Source: Streptomyces achromogenes
GTDB lineage: Bacteria > Actinomycetota > Actinomycetes > Streptomycetales > Streptomycetaceae
Length of the DNA stretch: 64,000 nucleotides
Direction: 5' to 3'
Assembly (NCBI RefSeq): GCF_030816715.1
Contig: NZ_JAUSYH010000001.1
Span: 2,046,001-2,110,000 of the forward strand
The notes under the pieces were generated by a model. That model ran no database searches and was not told where the DNA came from. It saw only the letters and a list, made by a program, of their open reading frames with translations. Made by a program: the position numbers and the translations under genes. Below, in pieces: positions 1 through 7,842 of the stretch (within the stretch, counting starts at the first letter, position 1; each line of letters opens with the position of its first letter).

Positions 1-1
1 C

Positions 2-1533
2 GAGGTGCTGCACCGCGAGGTCGCCGTCAAGGAGGTGCGGGCCCCGCACGGGCTGGCGGCCTCGGACGTCGAGCGGTTGTACGCCCGGCTGGAGCGCGAG
101 GCCTGGGCCGCGGCCCGGGTCGCGAACCGGAACGTCGTGACGGTGTACGACGTGGCCACCCAGGACGGGCGGCCGTGGATCGTCATGGAGATCGTGCACG
201 GCATCTCCCTCGCCGACCTGCTGGACGCGCAGGGACCGGTCGAGCCGGCCCGGGCCGCGCACATCGGGGCCGAGGTGCTGGCCGCGCTGCGGGCCGCGCA
301 CGAGGCCGGTGTGCTGCACCGGGACGTGAAGCCGGCGAACGTGCTGATGTCGAACGACGGCCGGGTGGTGCTCACCGACTTCGGCATCGCCACCGTCGAG
401 GGCACCTCCGCGCTGACGATGACCGGCGAGGTCATCGGCTCCCCCGAGTTCCTCGCGCCGGAGCGGGCGCTGGGGCGCACGCCGGGACCCGAGTCGGACC
501 TGTGGTCGCTGGGCGTGCTGCTGTACGCGGCGGTCGAGGGCAACTCCCCCTTCCGGCACGACACTCCGCTGAGCACCCTGCGCGCGATCGTGGACGAGGA
601 GCTGCCGCCACCGCGCCGGGCCGGGCCGCTCGCACCCGTGATCGAGGGCCTGCTGCGCAAGGATCCGGCCGAGCGGCTGCCCGCCGACCGGGCCGAGCAG
701 GACCTGCGGCTCGTCGCCGCCGGGGGCGTCCCCTCCGGGGGAGGCTATTTCGGCACCGACTCAGCCCGTACGGCGCCGTACACGGCGTTCCCGCCGGCGC
801 CCGCGCCCCGCGACGAACCGATGGGTCATGCGTCGACCGCCGCGACCCCGCCCCAGCCCTGGTCGACGACGCCGCCCGCCACCTCGTCGACGGCCGCCGG
901 GGAGCCGGACCGGGGCCGGCGGGCCGGCACGGTCCTCGTCGTGGGCGTACTGGCACTGGCGTTGGCGGTCGCGGGGCTGACCTACGGGCTGCTGCACCAT
1001 GACGACGGCGACAAGAACGGGTCCGGCGGGGTCACCAACAGCGCCCCGGAGGCGGCGACTTCGCCGCAGACGCAGCCGGAGACCAGTGCGCGGACCGAGT
1101 CGCCGAGTCCGAGCCCAGCCCGAGCGCCAGCTCCGAGGCGCCGAAGCAGACCGTGTCGGTCACCGTGACCGGCGCGCACACGGAGTACTCCGGCGCGTGC
1201 CCGCCGAAGGACGCCGACGCACCCGCCTTCACCGCGACGATCACGGTGGGGCAGCTGCCCGAGACGGTGTCGTACCGCTGGGTGTCGAAGGACGGCGAAC
1301 TGTCCGGGCAGACCTGGAAGACGCTCGAGTTCCCGTCGGACGGCGGGAAGTCCAAGCAGGACAAGGTGATCCTGTCGACGTACGCGGAGAGCGGGACGTA
1401 CGAGAACGCGATCGCCGTCGAGGTGCGTGATCCGGTGAAGACGACGTCCGGCTCGGTGCCGTTCTCGGTCACCTGCGAGACGGCGGAGTCCCCGTCGGGC
1501 GAGGCCTCCCCCTCGCCCTCGCCTTCGGAGTGA
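2..1533 (+). CDS. Membrane-anchored Ser/Thr protein kinase, 5'-partial and frameshifted
   Basis: Eukaryotic-type (PknB-like) serine/threonine kinase that begins upstream of the window. The visible part starts just before the ATP-binding lysine (VAVKE). It continues through the catalytic loop HRDVKPANVL, the DFG segment (LTDFGIA) and the APE motif (LAPERALG). A Pro/Ala-rich linker and one transmembrane helix follow (about nt 930-1000), so the kinase faces the cytoplasm and the C-terminus faces outside. The kinase frame stops at 1168 in a nonsense Arg-rich tail. The expected Ser/Pro linker and extracellular domain (SVTVTGAHTEYSGACPPKD onward, to 1533) lie in the next frame. One extra C in the CCC run at 1114-1116 would join the two smoothly (SPSPSPSASSEAPKQTV), so this is a 1-base deletion or a sequencing error. 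No PASTA repeats are seen. The kinase call is firm; whether the gene is intact is not. Confidence 0.85.
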
Positions 1534-1534
1534 A

Positions 1535-1570
1535 CCGGGCCTGACCGGCGGTGCGTGGCGTCAGGCCCGG
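1535..1570. terminator. Bidirectional hairpin between convergent genes
   Basis: Perfect 11-bp inverted repeat CCGGGCCTGAC / GTCAGGCCCGG with a 14-nt spacer. It sits between the ends of the kinase gene and the convergent GDSL lipase gene. There is no clear U-tract, as is usual in Streptomyces. Confidence 0.7.
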
Positions 1571-1576
1571 CGCGGA

Positions 1577-2383
1577 TCAGGCCACGCTGTTCAGAACCGG
1601 CAGATAGCCGCCCGCCTGACCGGACGCGGTCGGGTGGTAGGACTCGCCGATGTTGAGCAGGTTGAGGCTGTGCAGCCAGGAGCTGCCGGAGCAGATCTCG
1701 TGGCCGCCGAACGAGCCGCGGACGTCGCCGAAGACGAAGCCGTGCGCGGCGGCGCGCCGCGCGGTGGCGGCGTCCAGGTAGTCGGCGGCGCCGTTGATGG
1801 CGGAGCGCTTCGCCTCGGACAGTCCCAGGCAGACCGTGCCGAGCCGGTAGAAGCGCGGGTAGCCGATGACGACGACGCGCGCGTTCGGGGCCCTGTCGCG
1901 GATCGACGCGTAGACGGTGTCGAGTTTGCCGGGGAGCGTGGAGTCGACGTACGCCCTGGCGGTGTTGATGCGGGACAGGCAGGTGCTGTCGGAGCTGGTG
2001 ACGCAGGTCGTCATGACGTCGGCGAAGCCCGCGTCGTTGCCGCCGACGGTGACGGTCACCAGGCCGGTGGAGGCGTTCAGGCCGCCGAGCTGGTTGGCCA
2101 GAACATCACCCGTACGAGCGCCTGAACAGGCCGCGAAGGTGAACGAGGACGGGGCGTGGGCGGCGTTCCAGAGGTAGGGGTACGCCTTGGTGCTGCGCTT
2201 GCAGCTGCCGCTGGAGCCGATGTAGCCGCCCGCTCCGACGCCGGAGGAGTAGGAGTCGCCGAGCGCCACGTAGCCGCCCGTGGCGGCGAGTTGGGATGCC
2301 TGCGCGGGGGCCGCCCCGGTGAGGGCGGCGCCGGCGGCGAGGAGGACTGAGCTGACGAATACGACAAGTCGGGAACGTCTCAT
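1577..2383 (-). CDS. Secreted SGNH/GDSL-family lipase/esterase
   Basis: Extracellular ester hydrolase of the SGNH superfamily, 268 residues. A Sec signal peptide (about residues 1-29, ending AQA) is followed by block I GDSYSSG with nucleophile Ser44, the oxyanion block GGND, and the C-terminal SYHPT block with catalytic His250. Several cysteines suggest disulfides. The ATG at 2383 is chosen because GGGAGG precedes it at the right distance; a longer frame from 2413 lacks this. The protein resembles the characterised S. coelicolor SGNH lipase SCO1725, and the neighbouring kinase fits that locus. It is convergent with the kinase gene and shares its terminator hairpin. Substrate (acyl esters) is inferred from the family. 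Confidence 0.9.
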   Translation of the reverse strand: MRRSRLVVFVSSVLLAAGAALTGAAPAQASQLAATGGYVALGDSYSSGVGAGGYIGSSGSCKRSTKAYPYLWNAAHAPSSFTFAACSGARTGDVLANQLGGLNASTGLVTVTVGGNDAGFADVMTTCVTSSDSTCLSRINTARAYVDSTLPGKLDTVYASIRDRAPNARVVVIGYPRFYRLGTVCLGLSEAKRSAINGAADYLDAATARRAAAHGFVFGDVRGSFGGHEICSGSSWLHSLNLLNIGESYHPTASGQAGGYLPVLNSVA

Positions 2384-2691
2384 GGAACCTCCCTTTAGCA
2401 GGATCTCTGCCATGACTGTCGTAGCAACTACGCGTGTTGACGGGAAGTGTCCATGCCAACTTTGCCGTCGACGGAGTGCCTCGTTCTGTGACGCCGAACG
2501 GACGGAGAGTCAGGATCGAGCGGACGAAACGTCAGGAACCGCCCGAGCACGGCCGTTCACGCTCGGCCGCAGGCCGCCCCGGGCCGCCCGGGACGGAACG
2601 GATCGAACAGGCGAACACGACAGAGCCGACACACCCCGCGCACCTCGGAAACCGGGTGCACCCGGGGGCCTCGTGCCGGATCATGGCGGGC
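2384..2691. other. Intergenic region between divergent lipase and AAA ATPase genes
   Basis: About 300 bp that should hold the promoters of both divergent genes. I see no convincing small gene, hairpin or known operator. The AAA reading frame is open back to 2434, but that stretch has no Streptomyces-like coding pattern or ribosome-binding site. Confidence 0.5.
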
Positions 2692-3786
2692 ATGTCCGCA
2701 CTCCCACACGACGCACTGCCGATCCGGCTCACCGTCGACGACTCCGACTCCCCGTCCGACGTCGTCGACGCGCTGTTCCTCGGCCGCTTCGCGACGGGCG
2801 AGCAGCCGTACTCGCACGCGGCGAACATCGACCGCGTGCGCGCCGGCGCGACCCTGCTGCCGCCGCAGGCCCGGGTGCTGCGCATGGCCCGCGACGAGGA
2901 CCGCAGCGCCACCCTGGCCGAGGGCGACGGCTGGACGCTGCTGGTCTCCCGCTGGAACCGCGGCGCCGACGTCACGGTCACCGCGACCACCGCCGAACTG
3001 GCCGCGCAGGTGCTGGACGAGGCCACGGACGGAGCGGCGGACGAACCCGAGCCCCAGCCCGAGAACGTGACCATGGGCTTCTGGTACGTCTCCCCGCGGC
3101 GCGGCCCGCACCGCACCACCCGCCAGATCTCCGCGGGCACATGGGACGAGGTGCGCCCCAACTACACGGCCCCCGTCGCCGAGGCGATGGACCGCCTGAT
3201 GGCCACGACCCCGGAGAGCATCGCGGGCCGGCTGCTCCTGCTGCACGGCCCGCCCGGCACCGGAAAGACGTCCGCGCTGCGCACCCTGGCCCGCTCCTGG
3301 CGGGACTGGTGCCAGGTGGACTGCGTGCTGGACCCCGAGCGGCTGTTCTCGGACGTCGGCTATCTCATGGACATCGCGATCGGCGAGGAGGACGGCGCCG
3401 GCAAGAGCCGCTGGCGGCTGCTGCTCCTGGAGGACTGCGACGAACTGATCCGCGGCGAGGCCAAGCACACGGCGGGCCAGGCGCTGTCCCGGCTGCTGAA
3501 CCTGACCGACGGCCTGCTCGGTCAGGGCCGCAACGTCCTGGTCGGCGTCACCACCAACGAGGACCTGGAGCGCCTGCACCCCGCCGTGGTCCGCCCCGGC
3601 CGCTGTCTGGCGCGTATCGAGGTGGGTCCGCTGACCCGCCCGGAGGCCGTGGAGTGGCTGGGCACGGAGGAGGGGGTGGGACGCGACGGCGCGACGCTCG
3701 CGGAGCTGTACGCGCTGCGCCGCGGCATCTCCCCCACCGCGCTGCCGGAACCGCGCGGGGTGGCGGACGCGGGACTCTACCTCTGA
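2692..3786 (+). CDS. AAA-family ATPase with N-terminal DUF5925-type region
   Basis: Cytoplasmic ATPase of 364 residues. Residues 1-130 form a conserved actinobacterial N-terminal region (DUF5925-like). Residues about 165-360 form an AAA ATPase core with Walker A GPPGTGKTS (186-194), Walker B LLLLEDCDE (243-251), sensor-1-like GVTTNED and an arginine-finger region HPAVVRPGRC. This is a chaperone/remodelling type of AAA domain; no protease or helicase domain is attached, so the client is unknown. The start is ATG 2692 (MSALPHD); ATG 2683, three codons earlier, is equally possible because neither has a strong ribosome-binding site. The gene stands alone on the plus strand, about 90 bp before the DUF72 gene. 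Function beyond ATP hydrolysis is not known to me. Confidence 0.8.
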   Translation: MSALPHDALPIRLTVDDSDSPSDVVDALFLGRFATGEQPYSHAANIDRVRAGATLLPPQARVLRMARDEDRSATLAEGDGWTLLVSRWNRGADVTVTATTAELAAQVLDEATDGAADEPEPQPENVTMGFWYVSPRRGPHRTTRQISAGTWDEVRPNYTAPVAEAMDRLMATTPESIAGRLLLLHGPPGTGKTSALRTLARSWRDWCQVDCVLDPERLFSDVGYLMDIAIGEEDGAGKSRWRLLLLEDCDELIRGEAKHTAGQALSRLLNLTDGLLGQGRNVLVGVTTNEDLERLHPAVVRPGRCLARIEVGPLTRPEAVEWLGTEEGVGRDGATLAELYALRRGISPTALPEPRGVADAGLYL

Positions 3787-3878
3787 GCACCCGGCACGTC
3801 TGAACACCCAGGCGCCTCCGAGCACCCGGCCGGCCCGGGCGGCCCCGCCCGTAGGAGCCCCGGGTGTTTGATGGAGGT

Positions 3879-4652
3879 ATGACGCTGCACGTCGGCACGT
3901 CGGGCTGGCAGTACAAGGACTGGAAGGACGTCCTGTACCCGGCCGACGTGCCCGTACGGCGGTGGCTGGAGGAGTACGCCGGACACTTCGCCACCGTGGA
4001 GATCAACAACGCCTTCTACCGGCTCCCGTCCCGGGAGACCTTCGCGTCCTGGGCGGAGCGCGTCCCGCCGGACTTCACGGTCGCGGTGAAGGCGAGCCGC
4101 TATCTCACCCACATCAAGCGGCTGAAGGACCCGGAGGAGCCGGTGTACCGCCTGATGACCCACGCGGCGGGCCTCGGCGGCCGCCTCGGCCCCGTACTCC
4201 TCCAGCTGCCGCCGACCCTGCGGGCCGATCCCGCTCTGCTGGACGCCTGCCTGGCCTGCTTCCCGCCGGGCGCCCGGGTGGCGGTCGAACCCCGCCACGC
4301 GTCGTGGTGGACGCCGCGGGTGCGGGAGGTCCTGCGGTCCCGGGGCGCGGCCCTGTGCTGGGCCGACAGCCGCTCCCGTCCGGTGACGCCGTTGTGGCGG
4401 ACCGCCGACTGGGGTTACGTCCGCTTCCACCAGGGGCGTGCCCACCCCTGGCCGCACTACGGCCGCCGGGCCCTGGAGACCTGGCTGGACCGCATCGCGA
4501 CGACCTGGCCGGACGACGCCGACGTGTACACGTACTTCAACAACGATCCCGGCGGCGCGGCGGTGGCGGACGCGGCCCTGTTCGGGCGGACGGCGGCACG
4601 GGCGGGGCTGGCGGTGACGCGCACCCCGCGCGGGCTCGCCGCGCGCCGGTGA
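3879..4652 (+). CDS. DUF72 (YecE-like) family protein
   Basis: A 257-residue DUF72 family member with a predicted TIM-barrel fold. Family hallmarks are the N-terminal GTSGWQYKDWKDVLYP, the EINNAFYRLPSRE segment, a Lys in FTVAVKASRYLTH, the VAVEPRHASWW segment and the C-terminal VYTYFNNDPGG. The biochemical role of DUF72 is not established. The start at ATG 3879 follows GGAGG closely; a GTG at 3864 is less likely. The gene ends immediately before the stop codon of the convergent GntR gene (4653), with no intergenic space. Confidence 0.85.
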   Translation: MTLHVGTSGWQYKDWKDVLYPADVPVRRWLEEYAGHFATVEINNAFYRLPSRETFASWAERVPPDFTVAVKASRYLTHIKRLKDPEEPVYRLMTHAAGLGGRLGPVLLQLPPTLRADPALLDACLACFPPGARVAVEPRHASWWTPRVREVLRSRGAALCWADSRSRPVTPLWRTADWGYVRFHQGRAHPWPHYGRRALETWLDRIATTWPDDADVYTYFNNDPGGAAVADAALFGRTAARAGLAVTRTPRGLAARR

Positions 4653-5021
4653 TCACGCCCGGTAGGCCGCCCGCAGGGCTTCCCGGACGACGGCCGCCCC
4701 CTGCTCCTCGCTGAGCCCCAGCCGCACCACCCGTTCGGCGTAGGCCTGGGCGGCGGCCGCGGCCTCACGCTCCGCCGCCGGTCCCGCGGCGGCGACGAAG
4801 GTGCCGTTGCGCCCCCGGGTCTCGATCACCCCGTCCGTCTCCAGCGCCCGGTACGCCTTGGCGACGGTGTTCGCGGCGAGGCCCAGGGACTCGGCCAGGC
4901 CCCGCACGGTCGGCAGACGGTACCCGACGGGCAGCTCTCCCGCATGCGCCTGCTCGGCGATCTGCGCCCGCACCTGCTCGTAGGGCGCGGCACTCTCATC
5001 GATGTGGATCTTCAAGGTCAC
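4653..5021 (-). CDS. GntR-family regulator, YtrA type
   Basis: Short GntR-family DNA-binding protein of 122 residues. The N-terminal winged helix-turn-helix (about residues 8-75) includes YRLPTVRGLAESLGLAANTVAKAYRALETDGVI read as helix-turn-helix plus wing. Only an Ala/Glu-rich helical tail of about 45 residues follows, which is the YtrA subfamily layout with no large effector domain. YtrA regulators usually control ABC transporter genes, but none is adjacent here. The start is GTG 5021 (encoding MTLKIHIDES). The gene is divergent from the GNAT gene at 5093 and convergent with the DUF72 gene, with which it abuts directly. It may act on the short divergent region 5022-5092. Confidence 0.85.
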   Translation of the reverse strand: MTLKIHIDESAAPYEQVRAQIAEQAHAGELPVGYRLPTVRGLAESLGLAANTVAKAYRALETDGVIETRGRNGTFVAAAGPAAEREAAAAAQAYAERVVRLGLSEEQGAAVVREALRAAYRA

Positions 5022-5092
5022 GGGCCCGATTGTCCCGTACCCGCCGGAAAATGGGAGGCACCCGCGGGCCGCCTCTCCTAGCGTGAACCCAC

Positions 5093-6022
5093 ATGACCGT
5101 CATCGTGCGCGATCTCCACCCCGGCGCAGACGCCGACATCGAGGGCTTCGTCCGCGTCCGGCACGCCGCGCTGCCGTACGTGTACTTCAGCCGGGCGTCC
5201 GTGCTCCACCACCTCGCCCTGACCCCGGCCGCCGCCCACTACCGCGCGCTGGTCGCCGAGGAGGACGGTGAGGTCGTCGGCACGGCCCAGGTCGGCCTCG
5301 CGCACGACAGCCCGGAGCCGGGCCAGGGCTGGCTCAACGTGTACGTGGACCCGGCCCGCGCCCGCCGCGGCGCGGGCACGCTGCTGGTGCGCGCCGCCGA
5401 GGAGCACCTGGCGGCGCACGGAGCGACCAAGCTGTTCGCCTGGGTGCTGGACGAGCCCGGCCACCGCGCCTTCGCCGAGCGGCACGGCTACCGGGCGAGC
5501 CGCTCCGCGCACTTCCTGGTGCTGGACCTGAAGCACACCGAGCTGCCGCCGCCGCAGAAGCCGCCGGCGGGCGTCGAACTGCGCACGGCGGCCGACTTCG
5601 CGGACGACCCCCGACCGTTGTTCACCCTCGACGCCGAAACGAACTCCGACGAACCGGGCGACATCGCCATCGAGTTCACGGACTACGAGGCGTGGATCGC
5701 CGAGTACTGGAAGCATCCCCACCTCGATCGGGAGCTGACATCGGTCGCCGTGGCCGACGGCCGTCCCGTCGCGTTCAGCGTGGCCCACACCGACGGCGCC
5801 GCTCGCTACGGCACCGGCATGACCGGCACCGTCCGCGACCACCGCGGCCGGGGCCTGGCCAAGCTCGTCAAGAACGACTCGCTGCACCGCGCACGCGCAG
5901 CCGGGTACACCCAGGCCCACACCAGCAACGACTCGGACAACGGGCCGATGCTCGCGGTCAACCGGTGGTTCGGGTACGAGATCCGCGCGACGGAGGTGCG
6001 GTATGTCCGCGAACTCGGCTGA
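5093..6022 (+). CDS. Tandem GNAT-fold acetyltransferase
   Basis: Predicted N-acetyltransferase of 309 residues with two GNAT halves. The N-terminal half carries the acetyl-CoA motif A (LNVYVDPARARRGAGTLLV). The C-terminal half has a second, more degenerate motif A (GTVRDHRGRGLAKLVKNDSL) followed by TSNDSDNGPMLAVNRWFGY, a pattern shared by many bacterial two-domain GNATs. The acceptor substrate cannot be told from sequence. Translation from ATG 5093. The DUF402 gene begins inside its last 20 bp, so the two are probably co-transcribed and translationally coupled. Confidence 0.85.
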   Translation: MTVIVRDLHPGADADIEGFVRVRHAALPYVYFSRASVLHHLALTPAAAHYRALVAEEDGEVVGTAQVGLAHDSPEPGQGWLNVYVDPARARRGAGTLLVRAAEEHLAAHGATKLFAWVLDEPGHRAFAERHGYRASRSAHFLVLDLKHTELPPPQKPPAGVELRTAADFADDPRPLFTLDAETNSDEPGDIAIEFTDYEAWIAEYWKHPHLDRELTSVAVADGRPVAFSVAHTDGAARYGTGMTGTVRDHRGRGLAKLVKNDSLHRARAAGYTQAHTSNDSDNGPMLAVNRWFGYEIRATEVRYVRELG

Positions 6023-6506
6023 GCCGGTGGGCATGGTGGACGTCGTCCTGGTCAAGGGCGGGCGGACGAAGATCCGCTACCCGGCCGGGCTGCTGTCCGA
6101 CGACGGCGTCCGGATCGCCGTGCGCGCCCCGTGGGCCGGTGACGGCGTACGCGACTTCGGCTTCGTGCGGTTCGAGGCGGGCGACGTCTTCACCGAGTTC
6201 TACTGGCGCGACCGGTGGTATTCGGTGAAGGAGGTCCGCGCCGCGTCCGGCGCTCTGAAGGGCTGGTACTGCGACGTCGCCCGGCCGGCCGTGCGGTCCG
6301 GCGCGGAGCTCGTCGTGGAGGACCTCGACCTGGACCTGTGGCGCTCCGCCGACGGCACGGACGTCCGACGCCTGGACGAGGACGAGTTCGAGGAGAGCGG
6401 ACTCGCCCGGCGGGACCCGCGTGCCGCGGCCGCCGCGCTCGCCGCCCTCGACGAGTTGGAGGCGCTCGCCCGCACCGAGGGCGGCCTGGAGTCGCTGCTG
6501 ACGTGA
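6003..6506 (+). CDS. DUF402-domain protein
   Basis: A 167-residue protein with a DUF402 beta-barrel core (about residues 10-110: a basic KGGRTKIRYPAG start, then TEFYWRDRWYSVKEV, WYCDVARPA and VVEDLDLDLW), followed by an acidic helical tail. DUF402 includes metal-dependent nucleoside tri/diphosphatases and the FomD-type CMP-releasing hydrolase, so a phosphohydrolase role is plausible; the acidic D/E cluster in the second half is compatible with metal binding. The start (ATG 6003) lies 20 bp inside the preceding GNAT gene, implying an operon. Substrate unknown. Confidence 0.8.
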   Translation: MSANSAEPVGMVDVVLVKGGRTKIRYPAGLLSDDGVRIAVRAPWAGDGVRDFGFVRFEAGDVFTEFYWRDRWYSVKEVRAASGALKGWYCDVARPAVRSGAELVVEDLDLDLWRSADGTDVRRLDEDEFEESGLARRDPRAAAAALAALDELEALARTEGGLESLLT

Positions 6507-6559
6507 CCCGGCGACCGGGGCCGGCCGCGGCGCGAGAGCCACGGCCGGCGACCGGGGGC

Positions 6560-7174
6560 TCACACCGTCGCCACCACCGCGTACCGCTCGTCCTCCACCG
6601 GGCCGCCCCACAGGCGTGGGTCCTGCGACAGCCGCTCCACACGCGTGTGCCCGGCCAGCGGGGCCAGCAGCGCGGTGAGCCGGTCCGCCGGTATGCCGAC
6701 CGGGGCGACGGCGCCCCAGACGCCCTCGACCAGCACGAGCCGCCCACCGGGGCGCAGCAGAGCGCGCCAGGTCCGCAGCACGCGGGCCGGGTCGGGCAGC
6801 GCCCACAGCAGGTGCCGGACGAGCAGCGCGTCGAAGCGCTCCTCGCCGACCGGGGGCGCCGTCGCGTCACCGTGGAGGAACACCGCGTCACGCCCGGCGA
6901 GTTTGGCCCGGGCCAGGTCGATCATGGCCGGCGACAGATCCACGCCCGTCACACGGTGTCCCTGCTCGGCCGCGAGCAGGGAGAGGCTGCCGGTGCCGCA
7001 GCCGAGATCGAGCACGTCACTCGCGCGCTCCGGCAGCCAGGCGCGCAGCCGGTCGGCCCAGGCGGCGCGCACCTCGGGGTCGCGCAGTCCGTGGTCCGGC
7101 TCGTCGTCGAACGCGGCCGCCGCCGCGTTCCAGTCGACACCGGGCGAAGTCGCTTCGTCACTGTTTTCCCTCAT
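6560..7174 (-). CDS. Class I SAM-dependent methyltransferase
   Basis: A 204-residue Rossmann-fold methyltransferase (Methyltransf_11/25 type). Motif I is VLDLGCGTG (about residues 54-62), the acidic end of beta-2 is VTGVDLS, motif II is HGDATAPP, and a post-motif region LRPGGRLVLVEG follows. The acceptor is not evident. ATG 7174 is chosen; the open frame continues to a GTG at 7225, but that stretch is the duplicated promoter-like element described separately. There is almost no room for a Shine-Dalgarno sequence, so the transcript may be leaderless or nearly so. If the tandem elements are damage-responsive promoters, this enzyme belongs to the DNA-damage regulon. Confidence 0.85.
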   Translation of the reverse strand: MRENSDEATSPGVDWNAAAAAFDDEPDHGLRDPEVRAAWADRLRAWLPERASDVLDLGCGTGSLSLLAAEQGHRVTGVDLSPAMIDLARAKLAGRDAVFLHGDATAPPVGEERFDALLVRHLLWALPDPARVLRTWRALLRPGGRLVLVEGVWGAVAPVGIPADRLTALLAPLAGHTRVERLSQDPRLWGGPVEDERYAVVATV

Positions 7175-7181
7175 GTGCCCC

Positions 7182-7231
7182 AGAGTGACACCCGCCACTG
7201 ACAGTCGAATCGTGACACCCGCCACTGACAG
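7182..7231 (-). promoter_or_regulatory. Tandem RecA-NDp/PafBC-like promoter elements (20-bp direct repeat)
   Basis: The 20-mer CTGTCAGTGGCGGGTGTCAC (minus strand) occurs twice exactly, at 7212-7231 and 7185-7204, with a 27-bp period. Each copy matches the damage promoter motif TTGTCRGTG-N8-TANNNT at TGTCAGTG. It is followed after eight bases by CACGAT (7209-7214) or CACTCT (7182-7187), which share A2 and T6 of the -10. The downstream copy would start transcription at about the ATG at 7174. The match is by eye. Confidence 0.55.
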
Positions 7232-7314
7232 ACCGGGGGTTGATGAGGAACTCTCCCGGAAAGGGTCTACCTCCGTGAGAACGCGGAACTCGGTAGCCCT
7301 TGAAGGAGGCAGCC

Positions 7315-7449
7315 ATGCGCCGCACCACCGTGCAGAAGCCCCTGAAGAAGACGGAATCCCGCAGGATCCGCGACGAGGCGGACGAACGGCCCGCCGGCCG
7401 GCCCGAGGTGCGCAAGGACATCGCCCGCACCTGGTGGCCCGACGGCTGA
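7315..7449 (+). CDS. Small basic conserved-type protein, 44 aa
   Basis: A short ORF with a strong ribosome-binding site (GAAGGAGG, 7 nt before ATG 7315). It encodes 44 residues, highly charged (MRRTTVQKPLKKTESRRIR at the N-terminus) and ending in a Trp-Trp-Pro-Asp-Gly tail. Strong codon bias and the excellent Shine-Dalgarno support a real gene although it is too short for ordinary gene calling. No domain is recognised. Arg/Lys richness suggests nucleic-acid or ribosome contact, but that is only inference. It is divergent from the methyltransferase and separated from it by the tandem promoter element. Confidence 0.6.
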   Translation: MRRTTVQKPLKKTESRRIRDEADERPAGRPEVRKDIARTWWPDG

Positions 7450-7460
7450 GGCCGCTTCTT

Positions 7461-7676
7461 TCAGAGCCCGTTCACGCCTGACAGCCTGTTCACCCCCGGC
7501 AGCCTCCTCGCCCTCCGGCCCGGAGCAGGCCTCGCGCACACGCGTGTGGCGTCCACGACGTGCAGCAGCAGCCGTCCGGCACCCCGGCCTTGGGCGTCCG
7601 GGCGGACGGTCACGCTCTCGCGCCGGTGACGGACCCCTGCCGCCGGCACGTCGGCCGGCGTCGCGGGCGGATCCCC
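7461..7676 (-). pseudogene. Remnant of a GNAT acetyltransferase with internal deletion
   Basis: In one minus-strand frame, an N-terminal-like GNAT phrase (PATPADVPAAG, about 7638-7670) runs directly into a GNAT motif A (VTVRPDAQGRGAGRLLL, about 7568-7620). In an intact GNAT about 50-70 residues separate them. The C-terminal motif B region degenerates into Arg/Pro-rich sequence. No start codon with a ribosome-binding site is visible. This looks like a decayed GNAT gene with an internal deletion. The rest of the 7450-7842 gap shows nothing else. Confidence 0.4.
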
Positions 7677-7842
7677 TCGCTCTCCGCACCGAAATCGGCG
7701 CCTACCTGATCCCAGGCTCAGCGCTTCCTTAACGCGGCCCTAAAGATCGCCGCCGGCCGCCCTCGGCCGGCCGTTTCGGGGTTTCTTTGGTTCCGGGCGC
7801 ACCACACGCCGCCGACCGTTTCCGGTTCCGAGGAGATCCCCC

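Noticed and set aside
2280..2691. Long open frames upstream of the AAA ATPase start and antisense to the lipase
   Set aside because: These are GC-rich shadow frames with no ribosome-binding site and Arg/Ala-biased composition.
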